A stretch of 64,000 nucleotides of DNA from Prorocentrum cordatum (GCA_963575745.1 CAUYUJ010000336.1:768080-832079), one strand, 5' to 3'; shown: positions 1 through 10,920, counted from the first letter of the stretch. Made by a program: numbers and translations. Notes: a model not told the origin generated them from the letters alone.

Positions 1-1190
1 CGGATTCTCCCCGGCATCCGCCCAGACCCCCCTGGGGAGTCAAGATGATCTCTTTTGAGCCCACTAGAAACCTATCAGTCTTCGCTGTTAGGTATGAACA
101 ATTGGCACATGATAAGGTGGGCGGTTACATTCGCCGACACACGTCAAAAGAGATACGGCAATACTATGCGCCGCACGTGACGCGGAGAACGGGGCAGGAA
201 CGCGAACCCGAGACCTGCGCCACGGTGCGTTTGCCCGCGGCCGCGCGCACGGCGAGTGCATGCGGCGGGCACCAACCCAACCAATTACGGGGGCAAGAGG
301 AGGGGAGGTGAAAGGGGCCCTGGGCACCTTGCAACAACCTTGCTGGTTTAGACAAGGCTGCGGAAAAAAGGGAAACCTGGCACGAACTACCCGGGTTGGC
401 CGCCCGCGGCAGCGCAATGGCCAACGCGCGCAGGAACCCAGCCCGCAGCAGGCTCAAGCCCGCGAGCCGCCAATGCCATGGAGGAGGGGGGCGACGACGG
501 CTGCCCTAAGTCCCGCTGGGACACAAGGTGACCCCGAACGAGCTCGCACGTGCACTTGAACAGCGCCTCCTTCGCTGCAGGTCCAGCGGACACGCCGCCG
601 CGCCGCAAAAGACAATGCGGTTTATACACGGCTGCCGTGCGCACCGCCTTGCGCACGTGAACATAAAACTCGGCCGTCACTCGGCAGATGGGCATATCCA
701 ACAGCAGGAGACACCTCATGCCCTGTTGTCGTGACGCTGGGCGGCGAAGCCCTAACCTTGTCCAAACAAATTGCCAAAATACCGGGTAAGTCGTGTAGTG
801 CTCGATAGCATACAGAGCTGCCATGCTGCAGAAAATGCACTGGTCACGCATCAGCCTTGCATGCGCCGGTATGTCACCCACCCGTTCCACTCGTGCGCCA
901 TACAGCTGACCACGTCCGAAGAGAGATCCGCGCCCTGGGTTCGTAGAGCTGAAATGCCAAGAGCGGTGTTCTGGTAAGATGCAAGATTGCCAGGACGGAC
1001 TACTCAGGCGCAGCCGTCATGCTGATTCGCGGCGTTGCAGTCTCAGGAAAAGAAGCACGATTGAGGGTTTCTCAAGCGATTGTTTGTAAAACGACAGTTC
1101 CCGCAACGAACATACAATCTTGTAGAGACCTGCGAGGGCACTTGGAGGGAGGGTGTATGGCAACATCGTTGATCCGCCTTGGGTTTTTAC
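1..1190. other. gene-free sequence
   Basis: I see no recognisable gene, RNA or clear repeat here. Short open frames occur on both strands, but none has a recognisable motif or codon pattern. Confidence 0.5.
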
Positions 1191-1196
1191 TAGTCA

Positions 1197-1330
1197 TCCT
1201 CCACCTCTACCTCCCCTCTTTCCACATTCTGCTCCTGCATCGTGCTCCATCTCCTTCTCCTCCTCCGCCTCGTCCTCCTCTCCCCTCCTAATATTCTCCC
1301 TCCCTCCTCCTCCTCCTTCCTCCTCTTCCC
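1197..1330. repeat. CCT-rich pyrimidine tract
   Basis: Imperfect CCT/CTC trinucleotide repeat interrupted by T-rich words. Repetitive Ser/Pro/Leu reading frames on it are artefacts of the repeat. Confidence 0.8.
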
Positions 1331-1620
1331 TGCACGTCGAACGATGGAGCACAGAAGTTCAGTCCAATGCAAGCAGGGCGCGGTTGTAAGTGCTGGGTTA
1401 TGCACCAGAGGTTTCGATCGCACGCAGTTGCCAGGAGCTGGCAGTCACACTACTAGAGCGGACCCCGCACACGAGACGTCGGTAAAGGGAGGTCCGTAAG
1501 GTCTGGTAAGCAGCCTCTACGAGGAGACGCGCCACGTATCGTCCATCCTGCTCTGGGATGCGCAGACGCTCGCCGTCGTCGTCGCCTTTGCCACAGACGC
1601 TCGCCTTCGTCGCCCGCGTC

Positions 1621-1735
1621 ACTGCAGCCACTCGTCGTCGTCGTCGTCGCCGCCGCCGTCGCCGCCGTCGCCGCTGTCGTCGTCGCCGTCGCTGCCGCGG
1701 CCGTCGCCGTCGTCGCCGCCGCCGTCTTCGTCGCC
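1621..1735. repeat. CGT/CGC trinucleotide repeat
   Basis: Mixed CGT/CGC repeat of about 115 bp that reads as poly-Arg on both strands. The open frames over it are low-complexity shadows, not genes. Confidence 0.8.
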
Positions 1736-2011
1736 TGTGCCAGCCCAAGATCATGGTCTTCCCTCCGCCCCGCCGCTGGGGTCCAAATCGGACGGCCGCG
1801 CCGTCACCTTGAAGGCGGCGTGGAACTGCCACCACTCAGGGACGTCGGCCCTCGGGAGCCGCGCGGCCGCAGGCGCGGGGGAGCGAAGGGGGGATACGGG
1901 CAATCGGAGAGCATGTGGGGGAGGGAGGGGGGGCAGGAGGAAGGGAGACATGGGGGAGCGGGCAGAGTGGGCTTCGGAGCCGCGCCGCCGACTAGAGGGG
2001 GAAGGCATAGA

Positions 2012-2255
2012 GGAACACCAGCAGCAACAGCAGCAACACCACCACCACCACCAACAACAACAGAAGCACCAGCAACACCACAACAAACAACAATACCACC
2101 AACAACAACACCAACAACAACGCCAACAACACCACCAAATACAACAACAACAGCAGCACCAACCACCGACACCACCTCAACATCACCAGCAGCAACAGCA
2201 GCAACAACAACAACACCAACACCTGCACCAACAACAGCAACACCAACACCAACAC
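2012..2255. repeat. CAA/CAC trinucleotide repeat
   Basis: About 240 bp of CAA, CAC and ACC triplets, reading as Gln/His-rich or Thr-rich peptides. It ends where the first three-way-junction palindrome begins. Confidence 0.85.
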
Positions 2256-2415
2256 TGCATAAACATTTAACTTTCGGATGTCCGCGCAGATTTCTTGCAT
2301 CCGCGCTGGACGCCCCTCGGTGGCGCGCGGAGCACGCCAGCGTCGTGCCCGAGGCGCCGCCACAGGCACCCAGCGCCGATCCAAGAAACCCGCGCGGACC
2401 GTCGATCGTTTATGC
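2256..2415 (+). repeat. Three-way-junction palindrome, copy 1
   Basis: A ~160-bp dispersed element that is palindromic overall. The outer arms (about 2,256-2,310 and 2,371-2,415) are reverse complements with mismatches; both carry versions of GTCCGCGCGG and GGATCGGCGCTGG. Between them lie two further hairpins, TGGCGCGC...GCACGCCA and a GC-rich one centred on GGCGCCGCC. Folded, the strand would give one long stem and two short arms. No coding capacity. Related copies lie at 3,243, 3,604, 19,801 and 41,815. Confidence 0.75.
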
Positions 2416-3242
2416 CCATGTGAATGCTTCCTTCTTCGAGGGAGGAGAGGCAGGAAAGGAGGCCGTTGCCAGAGGGAGAGAAGGGGGCTGCGGTAGAGGT
2501 TGGGGCGGAGGTGGGCAATGAGGTGGAGGGAGGGGGAGCGCAACAGGAGCATCGGCTCTGCGCACCACGAGCGCCGAGCCAATGGCTAGTCATCGCTAAA
2601 GTTCAGGCGACGTGCTCAACGACTCTGGCGCGGCGTATCTTCTTAACATAAAATGAACGGACGCGAAGCACGGAGGTACGCCCCCTCGCAACTATTGGCA
2701 TGATTGTCACACCCATGCCTAATCAGCCCCAAGGACTTTCCAGCCTAATGCTGGGGTATTTGGCGGCAAACTTCCTGGTGAGAGGAAAGCAACAAGCTCC
2801 CATCCACCTCGACCATGCTGGCAGCAGGTAATACATTGCCAATTTTGAGAGGGGTGGATGCGCTCTCCTCAGCCTCACACGGAGTCGCACACGCCTCGAT
2901 ATTGGGGCACTCGGGAACGATTGCTTTGAATCGCGCGCGCCTGACTTTCGAGCCAGACGGTTGAAGGAAATACTGGCTCGCACTGATGGCCTGCTGGAGC
3001 CGAGTGGGCCTCTAGGCTTTGGGCGGCGCTGGGCCCTTCGCAGACCCAAGGCGCGGCGGCCACAACATCGACCCCTGCGTCGATGAAAGATGCTCGGACA
3101 TCGTGCAGGTCGGCCGAGCGGTTGCGATCCTGCGACCGCTTGCTCGCTCGCCTGCGCCCTGGGTCTGCGCCGCATTCTCGACCGCACTCTGCCCGCGCGG
3201 TCGCGCGGCTCGCTCTTGGGGTCGGGCCCAGGGTGAGCGAGT
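2416..3242. other. gene-free sequence
   Basis: Unique-looking DNA between two palindrome copies. No gene, RNA or tandem repeat recognised. Confidence 0.5.
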
Positions 3243-3365
3243 TTAGAGGTCCGCGCGGATTTCTGGATCTGCGCGGACTTCTCGGATCCGCGCTGGATCA
3301 CCCCCGTGGCGCGCGGAGCGCGCCAGGGGGGCGCTGGAGGCGCCGCCAGGGGGATCGTGCCGAAC
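3243..3365 (+). repeat. Three-way-junction palindrome, copy 2 (3' arm lost)
   Basis: The left outer arm is present, with an internal duplication of the GCGCGGATTTCT segment, followed by both inner hairpins (TGGCGCGC-GGA-GCGCGCCA, then GGCGCTGGAGGCGCC). The right outer arm is not recognisable, so this copy is truncated. Hairpin order is the same as in copies 1, 3 and 5. Confidence 0.65.
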
Positions 3366-3603
3366 GCTGAGAATTCCTGCTTATATCATTTCTTCTTCGA
3401 ATGTTGGCGTCGCAACTCGGCCGCCATGTCCTTGCGAGCGCCGCGGGGAGGCATCGCGCCTGCTGCCCGCAGGCCGCTGGCAGCTTCACGGTGTTTTGGC
3501 TGAGCTTCCTGGCCTTCTCCGTGAGACTGCGTCCTCTCTGACGTTCCTGCGTCCACCAGCGGCGTGATCCATTCGACGAAGAGAAAAAAGAAGACGGCGC
3601 AAT

Positions 3604-3764
3604 CATACACTTTTGGAGGTCCTCCCAGTTTTCTTAGATCTGCGCTGAACCCCCCTCCCTGGTACGCGGAGCGCACCAAGGACGGCGCCGGATGCGCCGC
3701 CAAGGGAGTCCAGCGCAGATCCAAAATATCCACGTGGAGCGTCGAACATGTATGTTTATGTGAG
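3604..3764 (+). repeat. Three-way-junction palindrome, copy 3
   Basis: Diverged full-length copy. The outer arms pair through AGATCTGCGCTG on the left and CAGCGCAGATCC on the right, and the change is compensatory relative to copies 4 and 5. The inner hairpins keep the order TGGTACGCGGAGCGCACCA then GGCGCCGGATGCGCC. The right flank keeps GTTTATGTG as in copy 1. Confidence 0.65.
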
Positions 3765-3779
3765 TCTTAGCTCTTCAAT

Positions 3780-4013
3780 CTAAGCGCCAAGCTGGTCGCG
3801 CGCATGGAGTGCGACCTTGTCGCCGAAGGCGACGACGACCGTCTTCGGCGAGACTGCCAGTTCCGCCTCGTCCGCACCATCGTGCTCGACGCCAACCAGG
3901 CTCTGCGCCGCCTGCTGGTGACGTCCTCTTGCCAGAGCCATCGTGCCTCCGACGAAGATCCACAAGCCTGCATCGGTGCAGTCTGCGTGGGTTCTGGCCA
4001 AGATTGGACCCAT
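3780..4013 (-). other. possible coding remnant, unrecognised
   Basis: A 77-codon open frame on the minus strand with a balanced, non-repetitive amino-acid composition (for example FVGGTMALARG and KTVVVAFGDKVALHA). I do not recognise a family, there is no spliced-leader relic or neighbouring exon, and the frame could be open by chance in GC-rich DNA. It is listed only because it reads more like protein than its surroundings. Confidence 0.15.
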
Positions 4014-4640
4014 ATCTACCTTGGCCGGCCGGCTGTCACGCGCTCTTCCTGCTACGATCTATCGGAACGGCTGGATATGCTTGGCGGGCCAGGAATGCAC
4101 GCGGGGAAACCGCAATGCCAGAACGCGTTGGGCCTCGAGGACAGCCGCCCGCTGCCCGCAGAAAAAACCTTGTCCATTGCGATGTTCAGATAGATGACAT
4201 TTCTATATCCACTGACAGGGTGGCCATGGGCAAGTCGAACTCACGGCACGCTTTGCCGAGGCAGGCCCTGAGAAAAAGGTGGCGCTTCGGGCGCTGGATG
4301 TTTTATGGCGGTGTCCCAGAAGCCGTCTATAGATAACCATTAATATGCGGTGCCGCCTGGATGACCCGGTACTTTCGACTATCCTCAGACGTGTGATGAT
4401 GCGCCATCGCACGCTTGTCCACCGAAGCCCTTCAGCACGACGCAAGCGGCGTAATGAGGGCTGGAACAGGCGGCGCACTATCGGCGGGGCTGAGCAGTGC
4501 AAGCGAAGATTGGACAAGCACGCGTCCTGAGGATCATCGATCGTTGAATAATTACGTAGCGCCCCGCGCTTGCGGATAGGAGTGCGGGTGCGGCGGCGGG
4601 GGCGCACGCGTTTTCCCTCCCAGTCCACGAACTGTTCCTC
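4014..4640. other. gene-free sequence
   Basis: No gene, RNA or repeat recognised. Confidence 0.45.
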
Positions 4641-4651
4641 CCATGTGTTTT

Positions 4652-4750
4652 TCCCAAGTGCTGCTCCCACGTGTTGCCCCCAAGTGTCGCCCCCATGTGT
4701 TGCCCCCGAGTATCGCCCCCATGCGTTGCCCCCAAGTATCGCCCCCCATG
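4652..4750. repeat. ~15/30-bp GCCCCC minisatellite
   Basis: Alternating words of the type TGTTGCCCCCAAGTG and TCGCCCCCATG repeat about six times. A related, more diverged array lies at 5,805-5,955. Confidence 0.75.
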
Positions 4751-4844
4751 TACCATGTAACGCCCCTTCACGGGGGTAGAAACCAATTAGACCAAAAGTA
4801 TTTGCTGGGGCGTCACGCTGTCACCCGGCTCATCCTTTCCTCAT

Positions 4845-4965
4845 CATGCTCGTCCTCCTCCTCATCGTTATCCTCGTCCTCCTCCTCCTCCTTTTCCTTG
4901 TCCTCCTCCTCCTCCTCCTCCCCCTCCTCCACGTCCTCCTCCTCCTCCGCCTCCCCCTCCCTGCC
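4845..4965. repeat. CTC/CTT trinucleotide repeat
   Basis: Imperfect CTC repeat of about 120 bp. Poly-Ser (plus) and poly-Arg (minus) frames over it are artefacts. Confidence 0.8.
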
Positions 4966-4984
4966 TCGGGCGTGATGGACCATG

Positions 4985-5335
4985 GGACCTCATAGAGCCT
5001 CCTGGTAATCCCGGGGGCCTCCTGGGATAGCAACCTCTGGGGACTTCCTGCGGCCTCTTGAAACCTCCTGGGCTCTCCTAGGGTATCCTCAGCCCTCCAG
5101 GGGCGTCCGCAGCGTTCTGGAACTTTTGGGTCGTTCAGGATACGCCCGGAGCGTGATGGGGCCTCCTGGGGCCTTGTGGGACCTCGCGGGGCATCCTGGG
5201 ACCTCCTGAAGCGTCCTGGAGCCTCCTTAGGATTCCCACGGCCTCCGGGGACGTCCTGAAGCCTTTTGGAGCTTCCTGATGCCACCTGAGACCTCCTGGG
5301 GCCTCTTGGCGGCTCTCTAAGAAACCACGCGCGGG
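4985..5335 (-). repeat. CCAAGAGGCC-type degenerate repeat, inverted orientation
   Basis: Words such as GGGGCCTCCTGGG and GGACCTCCTG recur every 12-25 bp. On the minus strand they read CCCAGGAGGCCCC, the same family as the degenerate CCAAGAGGCC tracts at 10.3, 14.3, 43.9, 45.5 and 59.6 kb. Confidence 0.6.
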
Positions 5336-5599
5336 GCCTCAACATTGGCGACAAATTCAAGGATGGGAGCCTTCCCATTGAGAAAGAGGGCGCGGTGGAC
5401 GTTGAAAAATGACGACAGTTACACACTTGAGGCCCAAAACCGGGCCGGGCGCCCCCCCCGCCATTCCCGGTCCTGCACAATACGGTGCGATTTGCCCCCT
5501 CCCCGCTGTCCCGCTGGTCCCCGGGAGGGGTAGTTTTCTGGTTTTCGCTGGTAAGAAACACTCCCCCCCCCCTTTCGGCGGTGACGGAGGGCAGGCGGC

Positions 5600-5775
5600 G
5601 GGGGAGAGCGGGTTGGCAGGGTGGCTAGTTGGGCACGGAGAACAGGCGGAGGGGATCGGCTGGTTGGCTGGATGACGGGGTGGGCGGCTGGGCTGGTTGG
5701 CTGACGGGTTGGCTAGGTGGCGGGGTGGCTGGGTGGGCTGGCTGGCTGGTTGGACGGGTTGGCAGGTTGAGCTGG
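5600..5775. repeat. GGTTGGCTGG minisatellite
   Basis: Degenerate array of GGCTGGTTGGCTGG-like words over about 175 bp. Confidence 0.75.
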
Positions 5776-5804
5776 CTAGGGCAATTGGTTTCGATCGCCG
5801 CCAC

Positions 5805-5955
5805 GCGTCGCCCCCGTGCACTGCCCCCAAGTAACGCCCCCGCGCGTTGCCCCCTGGCATCGCCTGCATTGCGCCCGGCCCCCCCCCCCCCACGCATTGC
5901 CCCCGAGCATCGCCCAAAACTACTGCCCCAAAATATCGCCTCCAGCCACGCGCGC
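5805..5955. repeat. GCCCCC minisatellite, second array
   Basis: Words such as CGTTGCCCCC and CATCGCC alternate as in the 4,652 array, broken by a C-run near 5,880. Likely the same family, more diverged. Confidence 0.6.
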
Positions 5956-5959
5956 GCAA

Positions 5960-6809
5960 GGGAAAAATAAGACCGTTCGGGCCCCCATCACTTGTTCTGC
6001 GGTCCTGGCAGCCTTTAGCGCGGTACCCTGGCGCCCCCTTTTCTAGCCGCGGCTAGACGAGTGAAAAACAACGGCGCTGGGAACTTACAGAACAACTGCG
6101 CGGAACTGCCAGGGCACCTGCGCCGGGCTGGGCCGGGTCAGGCTGGGGTTCGGGCCACCTCGCTCTGATCGCGCGGGTCCTCGTCGCCCGCCTCGGCGGC
6201 CAGGGCGGCGCCGAAGAACGTGGCGGGTGTCTGAATCAACTCCTGCTGCGTCTGCCTATGCCCCCCCTACCTATACGTCCACCCCGCGGGCGATCTGGAA
6301 GTTGGGGGAGGGGGGGGATTGTTGCGTTGCCGCTCGCTCTCGGAACCTCGGCGTCGAGCTGCGCGCGTCGCCCTTCGCTCCTGGGCGCCTTGGCACCATT
6401 CTCCCTCCCCGGGGACCAGCGAAAAAATACTTTATTTCGTGTGTTCTGCATGTGCTTGGGGGGGGGGGGGGCCGTCTGGGCGCGTCTTTTCTCTAGGGGG
6501 GTTGTGGAGGCCTCTCTGGGTGCTCTTGGGGGCGGGGGCCTCTCGGGCGCCCTTTCGGGGGCGGCGCGCTCGAAGCTTTTCCGGCGCCGCGCGGTCGAGC
6601 ATCGGAGCGTAATGGCGGCGGGGGCGGGCTGGCGGCGGATGCCTCGCAGCGTCGCGCAGGCGACGGGCGCGGAGACGGCGGAAATGGCCGACGCAGAAGC
6701 GCCAGCAAAGCCTGGCGCATCCTATTGCCCGAGCGCCGGGAAGCGCCCGTGCGCGCCGCGCGCAGCGAGACGAGGCGGAGCTGCGACGCGCTGGCGCATT
6801 CTGGCGCGG
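5960..6809. other. gene-free GC-rich sequence
   Basis: No feature recognised apart from a G-run near 6,459. The right part is the 3' neighbourhood of the decayed UBA/OTU frame that starts at 8,276 on the minus strand. Confidence 0.4.
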
Positions 6810-8276
6810 GCGTCTGGCGCCATTGCAACTCCCGCGATAGATAAACATATTGCAGATCATTGTTGCCCATGCGAACAACGACGGTGGGTGGCGTTTTCTG
6901 GCCCGTATGACGGGATCGCCCTCTGCACCAGTGCCGTCGGTGGAGTGAAACGGATGACAGCGATGCGGATGCCGAGCTCTAAGGCGGCCGACATCGCGAC
7001 CAACTCGTCCGCGTGCTCTCCAGTTGCCAGCTTCTGTGCCCAGCGAGTGCACAGCGCCTCTGCGCGCGCGGGGCCTCGGACATCCAGGCCAGCAAAGGCC
7101 GGGTATACTACTTATGTTATTCCTGTCGGCTTTGAGCAGCACGGCGGCTTCGCCGCCGCAGAACCCGCTCCGAAGAGCTTCCGCCGCCGCGCCCAAAGGC
7201 GAGTGACGCGCGCCAGCGTCGACACACCGCTGCGCGCCCTGTGCTGTCAGTTGGCCAGCCGCTCGATAGGCTGGAGTGTTGCCCGGCAAAGCCTGGGCCG
7301 AAACATCTGGCCCGCGTTCGGCCAGGCCTGCTGCGAGGCATCGCCAGAAGCACGCACCCGTGGTTCGGCCCGCATGCTGCCCCAAGTCCCAGACCTGCGC
7401 GTCGAACTGCAACTCGCTGCGCGCGCTGCGGGTACTGGGTCAGAACTTCGCCACCACCAACACTTCGCAGTCCAAACTCCGGACCGTCTTGGCGCAGTTG
7501 CGGCGGGCCCGTTCGAGTGTGTCGTACTTTGTGCGCTGCGCGTCCAAGTCGTTGAGCAGGAGCACCAACGCTTGCCGGAACTGGAACGACGTCTGCTTTA
7601 ACGCACGGGCGATGTCAACCTCGTTGAAGCCCAGGTCGATCATGGTCGCCGCCGCAGAGGCCTCAGCCGCGGCCTCCGCCTCCGAAGCCGCGGGTCCCGG
7701 AGCACCCGTTTGTGGCGACGAGGTCTTGCCGCCGGAGCCGCTATTCCCGCGGGGTGGCAAAGCCTGGCCCGGGTTCTTTTTCCTCGGTTTCTGTGCGCGG
7801 AATGAAGCCACGATGCTCCACAGGCCGGTGGCTTTGCGGCCCGATTGCTCCTCGCAATGCCGGGATACGCTGTCACTGATAGGCGCCACGCCCACCGTGG
7901 ACAGCATCGCCCGCAGATCTGCCAGCTCAGTGTCATCAGGTTCGCGCCCTTCCTTTGCGAACGTGGTGGTCCCCAAGTGTTGCTCGTGCTCAGCCAGCGG
8001 AGCTTCAAGAAAAGTGCCTTTCCGCTCGAGCAGTCTGGCAAACATGGCGTCTGCCTTGCTCTCGAACTCTGGCCTGGCGACGAAGTCCTTCGTCGGGCGC
8101 GCGGGCAGTAAGTCCGTCAAGGGTGGGAGCTTGTGAAAGGCCATAGGCTCCCAGTTCGTGACACGGGTCCATGCCACGAAAGCCATCCCGAGTTTCCCCA
8201 CCGGGTTGGGTCCTCGACATGGCGCCCGCGCGGCCGCCCGAAGGAACGGCGTGCGCTCGGGGAGGGCGGCTGGCAA
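6810..8276 (-). pseudogene. Retroelement ORF1-like gene with UBA-like and OTU-like domains
   Basis: One minus-strand frame runs 8,276 to 7,440, stops at TGA (7,440-7,442) and continues in the same frame. Residues 31-53 resemble a RanBP2 zinc finger that has lost its cysteines (inference). Residues 212-243 (MIDLGFNEVDIARAL...) fit a UBA-like ubiquitin-binding helix bundle. After the stop comes an OTU cysteine-protease-like region: GACFWRCLA with the candidate Cys at ~7,350; then, after a 1-nt frameshift near 7,100, HADELVAMSAALELGIRIAV; then, after another near 6,880, MGNNDLQYVYL. OTU proteases usually have Asp two residues before the Cys and His in the last motif. Here these are Thr and Gln, so catalysis is doubtful. 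Such domains are otherwise known from deubiquitinases; from the zinc-finger-like start I infer a non-LTR element ORF1. No reverse transcriptase is attached. Confidence 0.65.
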
Positions 8277-8487
8277 AACTTAGGCGGTACTGCGCAGGCC
8301 AAAATATGTGCGGAAATGGCGCGGCGAGGACTAAGTACCCTGCTTGAGCCGGACCCTCCTTGCTTTTCCCCTCCTCATATGGGACGGGCCCGAACACGAA
8401 CACGGCCACCAGAGACGATAATGAACAAACGTGAGCCTTCACTGCGGCTTCCACGGGCGTCAGTGCGGCGTAAGATTGTACCACGTG
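8277..8487. other. 5' region of the UBA/OTU pseudogene
   Basis: Upstream of the minus-strand frame. An eight-base match to the spliced-leader 3' end (CTTGAGCC on plus, near 8,343) is too short to call. Confidence 0.3.
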
Positions 8488-8832
8488 GTCGATCTCTCTA
8501 TCGATATCACAAGCGATGTCGTTATCGGTCTCACGATCGATCTCATTATCGGTACCACTATCGATCTCACAAGCGGTGTCGATATCGGTCTCACGATCGA
8601 TGGGGCCATGGATCCCACTATCGATCTCACTCGATCGATTACACTGTCGATTTCACCCTGGATCTCGCTAGCGATCCCCCTGTCGATATCACTCGATCTC
8701 ACAATCGATATCACGATTCATATCACGATCGGTCTCACGATCGATCTCACGATCGATCTCACTATCGGTCTCACTATCGATCTCACGATCGATCTCACGA
8801 TCGATTCCGTCATCGGTCTCACTATCGTTTTC
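8488..8832. repeat. GATC-rich 12-bp minisatellite
   Basis: About 28 units of ATCGATCTCACG or ATCGGTCTCACT type. The unit is a multiple of three, so long frames of RSHDRSHY type stay open across it. It is unusually rich in GATC and ATCGAT. Confidence 0.85.
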
Positions 8833-8835
8833 GCA

Positions 8836-9010
8836 CCAGCGGGACACGGGGACACCAGCGGGACACCGGCGGGACACCTTCGAGACACCGCGGGCACCGC
8901 TTGCCTGAGGGAGAGTCATTTGGTTCGGCCGGGGCCCAGCCACAAACGGGACACCGGCGGGACACCGCGGGCCACCGCTTGCCGGAGGGAAAATCATTTG
9001 GTCTGGCCGC
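8836..9010. repeat. GGGACACC words and ~90-bp tandem duplication
   Basis: GGGACACCGG words lead into a block containing ACCGCTTGCC, GAGGGA and TCATTTGGT. The block is then repeated with GGGACACCGG words and the same order. Two diverged copies. Confidence 0.7.
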
Positions 9011-9210
9011 GCCTCAGCCACAAGAGACTTTCCTCTCGCCCGCCCACGCAGCTTCGCCTCGCCCGCACGCGCGGCACGCACGAACACGAAACCGAAACCG
9101 ATTTCCCGGTGGGGGGTTCTCCGTTCCACTTCGATCTCGCCCCCGAGCCTCCGATCCGGGCGGCGTCGCAGAGCAGGGTGTGCAGAACGGCAACTTCCGG
9201 GAACGCCACC

Positions 9211-9275
9211 CCCCATCTCGTCCTCCTCCTCCTCCTCCTCTTCCTCCTCCTCCTCCTCCTCCTCCTCCTCCGCCA
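9211..9275. repeat. CTC trinucleotide repeat
   Basis: Nearly pure CTC/TCC repeat of about 60 bp. Confidence 0.85.
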
Positions 9276-9662
9276 GGCGGCGGCGACGACTGGGGTATGG
9301 GGTACAACAACCTCGTCGCTAATCTCACCGTCCTCCCTCTACCTTCGCGTCCTCCTCCAGGTGGCGACGGGATCAGGGCCGCTGGCCTCTGATTGAGGAG
9401 GATCATGTTATCCACTTCGGCTTATCCAACAACCGTCTGTATCCAACAACCGCTGCTCCGTGATCGGCGCCCGGCCTTTGCTCCAGACCGTCGGATCCGC
9501 TTGGGAACCCCACCAGCCCTCAGGGCGTCGGTGGTTTAGAGCGTTTCCTCTTACGCCCCTCTTTCTTCCCCTTCGGGGAGGGGGGTATCACTGTTCCCTA
9601 TTAATAAAAAACACCCCCTCCCCGAGGCGACTGGGGGCCAACCAGGGTCCATGACCCCCCCC
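9276..9662. other. gene-free sequence
   Basis: No gene. The stretch near 9,520-9,580 (TGGTTTAGAGCG, then CCTCTTTCTTCCCCTTCGGGG) resembles 22,990-23,050, suggesting a shared diverged repeat. Confidence 0.35.
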
Positions 9663-9788
9663 CCTCCCACCATTCCTTATAACAAACAATACAAAACACA
9701 CTCTGCCTCCAAATTCGGAACATGCGCAGCCAAACCGATGCGGCACCCTCCCACCATCCCTGTTCAAAAAACAATACAGAGTACACTT
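9663..9788. repeat. 84-bp tandem duplication
   Basis: CCTCCCACCAT followed by an AAACAATACA-type stretch occurs at 9,663 and again at 9,747, an offset of 84 bp. The second copy runs into the CGG array. Confidence 0.7.
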
Positions 9789-10065
9789 GGCGGCGGCGGC
9801 GGCGGCTGCGGCGGCGGCGGCGGTGGCACGGCGGCGGCGGTGGCGGTGGCGGCAGCGGCCGCGGCGGCGGCGGCGGTTTGGCAGCGGGGGGCGGCGGCGG
9901 CGGCGGCGGCGGCGGCGCGGCGGCGGCGGCGGCAGCGGCTGCGGCGGCGGCGGCGGCGGCTGCGGCGGCAGCGGCGGCGGCGGCTGCGGCGGCGGCGGCG
10001 GCGTGGCGCCGGCGGCGGCGGGCGGCGGCGGCGGCGGCGGAGGCGGCGGCGGTGGCGGCGGATTG
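9789..10065. repeat. Long CGG trinucleotide repeat
   Basis: About 275 bp of CGG with CTG, GGT and CAG interruptions. Poly-Gly, poly-Ala and poly-Arg frames are artefacts. One strand could form quadruplexes or hairpins. Confidence 0.9.
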
Positions 10066-10299
10066 GCCCCCAGTAGCTACCCATCCAAAGACGACTGGTG
10101 AGTATGCTGAGGCTCGGGCCAGACTCGGGTGCTACGTATGTGTGGGGAAGGCGGGTGGGAGTGAGCGAAACGGCTTGCGGGCGGGGAGAGGGTCTTGACC
10201 CCTCTCCCACCCCCTCCCCTGGACCTGGACAAGGGGGGGGGTCGCGAGTCGTCGGAACGTTCAAAACGGCCTTTGCAAGGAAGCCACAATCATTGGTTT

Positions 10300-10500
10300 T
10301 CCAAGAGCGCTCCCAAGGCTCCCAAGAGCGCTTCAAGAGGGCCCCAACGAGGCGTCCAGGAGGCCCCAACAGGCGCCCAAGAGGCCTCCGAGAGGCTCCC
10401 AAGAGACCCCCAAGAGGCCCCAAGAAACTCTCCGAGGCACCCAAAACGCTCTAAGAGGCGTCCGGGACCGCCATGAGGCCCCCAAAACGCTCCAAGAAAC
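10300..10500 (+). repeat. CCAAGAGGCC-type degenerate repeat
   Basis: Words such as CCCAAGAGG, TCCAAGAG and CCAGGAGGCCCC recur at 10-25 bp spacing over about 200 bp. Confidence 0.65.
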
Positions 10501-10689
10501 CTCCAGTGGGGGACCCTTCCTCTGTGTGCTGCCCGCTTCCCTGATCGAGGCAATTCCTCTGGGCATCGTTTCTGGCTGGGCTGGTGGGGATTATTTTTTC
10601 CCCACATCCTAAGTGGGGTTCTTGTTTTCTCTGCGCACCCTCCGCGCAGGATCTCTCCTCCCCCTCCTCCTCCTCCCTCTCCTCTGCTC

Positions 10690-10912
10690 CTCTTTGCTTC
10701 CTCCTCCGCATCATCATCACCATCACCATCACCATCACTCCCCACTCATCATCATCATCACCATCCGCATCACCATCACCATCCCGCGATCACTCACCAT
10801 CATCGGCATCGAACGATCATCATCAGCATCATCATCATCATCATCATCATCAGCATCAGCATCATCAGCATCAGCATCATCATCATCATCATCAACATCA
10901 TCATCATCACTA
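10690..10912. repeat. CAT trinucleotide repeat
   Basis: CATCAC and CATCAT triplets over ~220 bp, reading poly-His/Ser. It directly abuts the 159-bp satellite. Confidence 0.9.
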
Positions 10913-10920
10913 CTCGCTGA

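Noticed and set aside
3482-3506. Spliced-leader-like TTTTGGCTGAG on the plus strand
   Set aside because: Eight-base core only, no gene downstream.
5429-5452. Minus-strand CCGG...TTTTGGGCCTCAAG resembling the spliced leader
   Set aside because: Needs two insertions and several mismatches; no coding sequence follows.
8133-9396. 320-420-codon plus-strand frames rich in SHDR or LTIDLTI
   Set aside because: They follow the 12-bp GATC array, opposite the UBA/OTU pseudogene at one end. Period divisible by three explains them.
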